A DNA stretch of 64,000 bases, from positions 243,379 through 307,378 of the forward strand of contig NZ_CACSIP010000012.1 in NCBI RefSeq assembly GCF_902705885.1. Reading direction: 5' to 3'. A model generated the notes under the pieces. The model ran no database searches. It saw nothing but the letters and a program-made list of their open reading frames with translations, and was not told where the DNA came from. Origin of the DNA: Mycolicibacterium austroafricanum. Its GTDB lineage: Bacteria > Actinomycetota > Actinomycetes > Mycobacteriales > Mycobacteriaceae. Below are positions 60,386 to 64,000 of this stretch, piece after piece; position 1 is the first letter of the stretch; the number at the start of each line of letters is the position of its first letter. Position numbers and translations under genes: made by a program.

Positions 60386-61384
60386 ATGAGTGTTGACGAT
60401 GTCGACGTACTGGTGACCGCACACGGGGCGGTGGAGTTGTCCGACCTGCTCGAGCGGCTTCACGTCGTCGCGCTGCCGATGCGGGTGCGCTTCCGCGGCC
60501 TCACCACCCGCGAAGTGGCGTTGATCGACGGCCCTGCCGGATGGGGGGAGTTCGGGGCCTTCGTCGAGTACGAGCCGGCCGAGGCCGCCCAATGGCTGGC
60601 CGCGGGCCTGGAGGCGGCCTACGGCACTCGGCCCGAGGTCCGTCGGGACCGCATCCCGATCAACGCCACGGTGCCCGCCGTCGCGGCCGCCGAGGTCGCC
60701 GGGGTGCTCGACCGCTTTCCCGGCGCGCGGACGGCGAAGGTGAAGGTCGCCGAACCCGGACAGTCGCTGGCCGACGACGTGGCCCGGGTCAACGCGGTAC
60801 GTGCGCTGGTGCCGACGGTGCGGGTCGACGCCAACGGCGGCTGGGATGTCGACGCCGCCGTCGCTGCGGCGCGGGCGCTCACCGCCGACGGACCGCTGGA
60901 GTATCTCGAGCAGCCCTGCAGGACCGTCGGTGAGCTGGCCGAGGTCCGGCGTCGCGTCGACGTTCCCGTCGCCGCCGACGAGAGCATCCGCAAGGCCGAG
61001 GACCCGCTGCACGTGGTCCGCTGCGGGGCCGCCGACGTCGCGGTGCTCAAGGTGGCGCCGCTGGGTGGTGTTCACGCCATGCTGGCCATCGCCGGTCAGA
61101 TCGACATCCCGGTCGTCGTGTCCAGCGCCCTGGACTCCGCGGTGGGGATCGGCGCCGGGCTGGTCGCCGCCGGTTGCCTGCCTGACCTGCCCTATGCGTG
61201 TGGCCTGGGCACCGGGGGGTTGTTCGTCGACGACGTCGCCGAGCCGGTACCACCGGTCGACGGCCACCTGCCCGTGACGACCGTGACACCCGACCCGGCG
61301 CGACTCGAAGCGCTGGCAGCGCCGCCTGCGCGCAGGCAGTGGTGGATCGAGCGCATCCGCGCCTGCCACCCCTTGTTGTCCTGA
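60386..61384 (+). CDS. menC: o-Succinylbenzoate synthase MenC
   Basis: 332 residues from ATG 60386. Enolase-superfamily motifs: AKVKV with catalytic lysine, RVDANGGW, EYLEQP, AADESI and VLKVAPLGG. The core beginning LPMRVRFRGLTTREVAL is nearly the same as in M. tuberculosis MenC (Rv0553). It dehydrates SHCHC to o-succinylbenzoate in menaquinone synthesis. menD does not follow here; DJ-1-type genes do. A 204-bp region before it, without a recognised gene, probably contains its promoter. Confidence 0.95.
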   Translation: MSVDDVDVLVTAHGAVELSDLLERLHVVALPMRVRFRGLTTREVALIDGPAGWGEFGAFVEYEPAEAAQWLAAGLEAAYGTRPEVRRDRIPINATVPAVAAAEVAGVLDRFPGARTAKVKVAEPGQSLADDVARVNAVRALVPTVRVDANGGWDVDAAVAAARALTADGPLEYLEQPCRTVGELAEVRRRVDVPVAADESIRKAEDPLHVVRCGAADVAVLKVAPLGGVHAMLAIAGQIDIPVVVSSALDSAVGIGAGLVAAGCLPDLPYACGLGTGGLFVDDVAEPVPPVDGHLPVTTVTPDPARLEALAAPPARRQWWIERIRACHPLLS

Positions 61385-61437
61385 TCTGTGGGATACATGG
61401 CCTGGACGCCATGGGCTGACTGGCCAACACTGGGTGC

Positions 61438-62403
61438 ATGCGGCGCACGGTGCTCATCCTCGGCTTCGAAGGTGTGCAGGCTCTCGACATGGTGGGCCCG
61501 TTCGAGGTGTTCACCGGGGCATCGCAGTATGTGCGCACGCACGGCGGCGATGAGGGATATGACGTGCGCATCGTGTCGTCGGGTGGGGCCCCGGTCAGCA
61601 CGGGCACCGGGCTGACGCTGGTCGCCGCGCCGCTGCCGGACCCCGGCGAGGCGGTGGATACCCTGGTTCTGCCCGGTGGCTGGGGTACCGAGACCGCCCG
61701 CAACGACGCCGAGTTGATCGACTGGATATCGACGGTGGCAGGTCATGCCCGCCGCGTGGTCAGCGTCTGCACCGGGGCGGTGCTGGCTGCTGCGGCCGGT
61801 CTGCTCGACGGCTGCGTGGCCACCACCCACTGGGCGTTCGCCCCGCAGCTGGCCGCCGAATTCCCGTTGGTCACCGTGGATTCCGATCCGATCTTTGTCC
61901 GCAGTTCCGAGAAGGTGTGGACCGCTGCCGGGGTCACCGCAGGTATCGACCTGGCGCTGTCGCTGGTCGAGGATGACCACGGTACCGAGGCCGCACAAAC
62001 CGTCGCCCGTTATCTGGTGATGTACCTGCGTCGCCCGGGCGGACAGACCCAGTTCGCCGCACCGGTGTGGATGCCCCGCGCCCGTCGCACCCCGATCCGC
62101 GACGTGCAGGAAGCGATCGAGGCCGAACCCGGAGGGGCACACAGCATTTCCGAGCTGGCCCGCCGCGCGGCGATGAGCCCCAGGCACTTCACCCGGGTGT
62201 TCACCGAGGAGGTCGGCGAAGCGCCCGGCGCCTACGTCGAACGGATCCGCACCGAGGCCGCTCGCCGCCAACTCGAAGAAAGCGGGGACACCGTGACGGT
62301 CATCGCCGCGCGGTGCGGCTTCGGTTCGGCGGAGACGTTGCGCCGCAACTTCGTTCGCCGCCTCGGTATCTCTCCAGATCAGTACCGCAAGACATTCGCC
62401 TGA
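61438..62403 (+). CDS. GlxA-family transcriptional regulator (DJ-1/PfpI domain plus AraC HTH)
   Basis: 321 residues. The N-terminal DJ-1/PfpI domain has ILGFEGVQALDMVGPFEVF, TLVLPGGWG and the nucleophile-like cysteine in VVSVCTGAVLAAAAGLL. The C-terminal AraC domain has SISELARRAAMSPRHFTRVF and IAARCGFGSAETLRRNFVRR. GlxA-type regulators control nearby metabolic genes; the next gene, also DJ-1-like, is the likely target. Start ATG 61438 has no strong ribosome-binding site. Confidence 0.9.
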   Translation: MRRTVLILGFEGVQALDMVGPFEVFTGASQYVRTHGGDEGYDVRIVSSGGAPVSTGTGLTLVAAPLPDPGEAVDTLVLPGGWGTETARNDAELIDWISTVAGHARRVVSVCTGAVLAAAAGLLDGCVATTHWAFAPQLAAEFPLVTVDSDPIFVRSSEKVWTAAGVTAGIDLALSLVEDDHGTEAAQTVARYLVMYLRRPGGQTQFAAPVWMPRARRTPIRDVQEAIEAEPGGAHSISELARRAAMSPRHFTRVFTEEVGEAPGAYVERIRTEAARRQLEESGDTVTVIAARCGFGSAETLRRNFVRRLGISPDQYRKTFA

Positions 62404-62422
62404 CTCGACAAGGAGATCGACC

Positions 62423-63184
62423 ATGCAGATCGCGATCATGCTGTACCCGGGATTCACCGCGCTGGACTTCATCGGCCCCTACGAGAGCCTGCGTTACCTG
62501 CCCGACGCCGAGGTCCGGTTCGTGTGGCACCAGCCCGGTCCGATCGCCGCGGACTCGGCGGTGCTGCTCGTCGGTGCCACCCATTCGTTCGACGAAACCC
62601 CCTCGCCGGACGTGGTGCTGATCCCGGGCGGCTTCAGCACCGTCGAGCACGCCCGCGACCCGAAGGTGCTCGACTGGGTGCGCACCGCGCATCAGACCTC
62701 GACGTGGACGGCGTCGGTGTGCTCGGGTTCGCTGATCCTGGCCGCCGCGGGCCTGCTGGAGGGCAAGCGGGCCACCTCCCACTGGGCGGCGTTGCCGGTG
62801 CTGCGCACGTTCGGCGCGCAGCCCGTCGGCGACGAGCGCATCGTCTCCGCCGACGACAAGACCGTCACCTGCGCCGGGGTGTCGGCCGGTATCGACCTCG
62901 GGCTGTGGCTGGCAGGCCGCATCGGCGGCGAGGGCAAGGCCAGGGCCATCCAGCTGTCCATGGAGTACGACCCGCAACCGCCGTTCGACTCCGGCCACAT
63001 GTCGAAGGCCTCGGCGAGCACCAAGGCGCTGGCCACCGCGATGATGTCCAAGGAGCTGGCAAAACCTGCAGCACTGGCGGCGAGCACCGGACTGTTGTGG
63101 GACGCGGCCCTGCGCACCGTGCGATCCCGGCGTGCTCGTCGCCGGTCAGCGACGATGATCACGCCGAAGTCGCCGACCGGATGA
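62423..63184 (+). CDS. DJ-1/PfpI-family protein (isonitrile hydratase-like)
   Basis: 253 residues from ATG 62423 with AAGGAGATC before it. The pattern is IAIMLYPGFTALDFIGPYESL, DVVLIPGGFST and the nucleophile in ASVCSGSLILAAAGLLEGKRATSHW, matching the DJ-1/PfpI group that includes isonitrile hydratase. A C-terminal basic extension (from about residue 215) is unusual for the group. It lies 19 bp after the GlxA-type regulator. Its 3' end overlaps the convergent DUF559 gene by 26 bp. Confidence 0.87.
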   Translation: MQIAIMLYPGFTALDFIGPYESLRYLPDAEVRFVWHQPGPIAADSAVLLVGATHSFDETPSPDVVLIPGGFSTVEHARDPKVLDWVRTAHQTSTWTASVCSGSLILAAAGLLEGKRATSHWAALPVLRTFGAQPVGDERIVSADDKTVTCAGVSAGIDLGLWLAGRIGGEGKARAIQLSMEYDPQPPFDSGHMSKASASTKALATAMMSKELAKPAALAASTGLLWDAALRTVRSRRARRRSATMITPKSPTG

Positions 63185-64000
63185 CCGCGATGACCCGCTC
63201 CGGGTACTCCACCAGGTCCAGCCAGGTGAACCGCAGCACCTGCCATTTCAGCAGCACGATGCCGTTCTGACGGACCCGATCCACCTGGAACTCCTCGACA
63301 CGGCTGTGGAAGGCGAAGCCGTCGACCTCGATGGCCACCTTCTGCCGGGGGAAGCCGACGTCGACCCGGTAGCCGCCGACGCGGTAGTTCGCCTTCCAGC
63401 CGGTGATACCGGCCTCGCGCAGCAGCCCGTGCAGCAGTCGCTCGGCCTCGGAACGAGCGCCGCTGTCCGCTGCCCGGAGCAACCGCCGGGCTCGGGGTGC
63501 ACCGTGCCTGCCCTTGTGGCGGAGGTGAGCCTGCCACAGCGTCGGCAAGTCGACCCGGGTCTGCAGCGCCCAATCCATCAGCTTCGCGCCGCCACCACCG
63601 ATGGCAGCGGCCTCGACGACGGTCAGAGGCAGATTGGTCACGCGCATCCCCTTGATCTCGGTGACATCCGAGCGGTGGAGGTCCCGCCGTCGTGGTCGGC
63701 AGCCCTGGCGTTTGCGGCCGTTGCTGTCCCGCGGCAGGGTCACTTCGACCACTTCAGGCGCGAACTTCGTGAGGCCGTGCCACCACGCCGCCGTCAGCCC
63801 GCTGCCGACGGCTCGCGGGCCGTAACCCCAGACCGCCGCACGGACGCGGGCGGCGTCGGTGAACGGCCGGTCGTCGGCGAAGTACACGCCGCGGGCGCAG
63901 CGCACCCAGCGGCCCGACGTGATGCGGCGTTGGATGCCGGAGTGGCTGAGGCCGGCTGCGCGCGCCTGTTCGAGCGTGATGACACCGTCGTGGCGTCGCA
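63159..64000 (-). CDS. DUF559-type endonuclease-fold protein with N-terminal winged-helix/AbiEi-like domain (start at or beyond window end)
   Basis: The frame stays open to the window end, and the last bases read TG followed by CGACGCCACGACGGTG on the minus strand, so an ATG or GTG probably sits at base 64001. The visible N-terminus (RRHDGVITLEQARAAGLSHS) is a winged-helix AbiEi-like domain. The C-terminal DUF559 domain has a PD-(D/E)XK-type core: GGYRVDVGFPRQKVAIEVDGFAFH. Mycobacteria carry several such proteins of unknown function. It overlaps the convergent DJ-1 gene by 26 bp. Confidence 0.85.
   Translation of the reverse strand, partial: RRHDGVITLEQARAAGLSHSGIQRRITSGRWVRCARGVYFADDRPFTDAARVRAAVWGYGPRAVGSGLTAAWWHGLTKFAPEVVEVTLPRDSNGRKRQGCRPRRRDLHRSDVTEIKGMRVTNLPLTVVEAAAIGGGGAKLMDWALQTRVDLPTLWQAHLRHKGRHGAPRARRLLRAADSGARSEAERLLHGLLREAGITGWKANYRVGGYRVDVGFPRQKVAIEVDGFAFHSRVEEFQVDRVRQNGIVLLKWQVLRFTWLDLVEYPERVIAVIRSATSA

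Overview
The window is high-GC actinobacterial DNA that reads as a fast-growing mycobacterium (Mycolicibacterium type). The evidence is the gene content and order: system II cytochrome c maturation genes, menaquinone genes, an Emb-type arabinosyltransferase, F420-type nitroreductase, a complete yrbE/mce operon, several FadD ligases and dense ATGA/GTGA gene overlaps. From memory of M. tuberculosis, the backbone follows the Rv0526-Rv0553 neighbourhood, with extra genes inserted. No tRNA, rRNA, IS element, phage gene or CRISPR array was seen.

Layout. 0-5.7 kb: the end of a TlpA/ResA-like thioredoxin, then ccdA, resB and ccsA, a ParA-like ATPase and two small membrane proteins. 5.7-11.2 kb: a SnoaL-like protein and a six-gene MoxR/DUF58/VWA operon on the minus strand. 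11.2-18.1 kb: menA, a small acidic protein, a divergent Emb-like arabinosyltransferase, methylthioadenosine phosphorylase, an epimerase and a hydrolase. 18.2-24.6 kb: a nitronate monooxygenase, a two-component system, a glycosyltransferase/DUF2064/methyltransferase operon and a membrane protein. 24.6-34.5 kb: menE, DUF3349, glyoxalase, FadD, two SDRs, an AraC regulator, two PPOX-fold proteins, menB, a deazaflavin-dependent nitroreductase and a HAD hydrolase.

34.5-37.6 kb holds the most intriguing block: four translationally coupled genes for a family-2 glycosyltransferase, a short acyl-CoA dehydrogenase-like protein, a PIG-L deacetylase and a NodS-like methyltransferase. Together they resemble a deacetylate-then-methylate tailoring route for an unknown glycoconjugate, and the last gene seems to start at a CTG codon. 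37.6-42.9 kb: an ECF42 sigma factor, an MFS transporter with a GntR regulator, fadD8 and a DGPF/YCII protein. 43.3-54.5 kb: a full mce operon (yrbEA, yrbEB, mceABCDEF, a Mce-associated membrane protein and two secreted proteins, one MPT64-like). 54.5-60.2 kb: an MpaB-family oxygenase with a TetR regulator behind a clear sigma-A promoter/operator, then FadD, a SOUL protein and a second ECF42/DGPF pair. 60.4-64 kb: menC, two DJ-1-family genes and a DUF559 endonuclease cut by the window edge.

Four menaquinone genes (menA, menE, menB, menC) are present but scattered. menC is separated from menB by about 27 kb of mostly accessory genes, and menD is not in the window. Hairpin-forming inverted repeats lie at three gene boundaries, and four convergent gene pairs share their stop codons through 4-nt overlaps.
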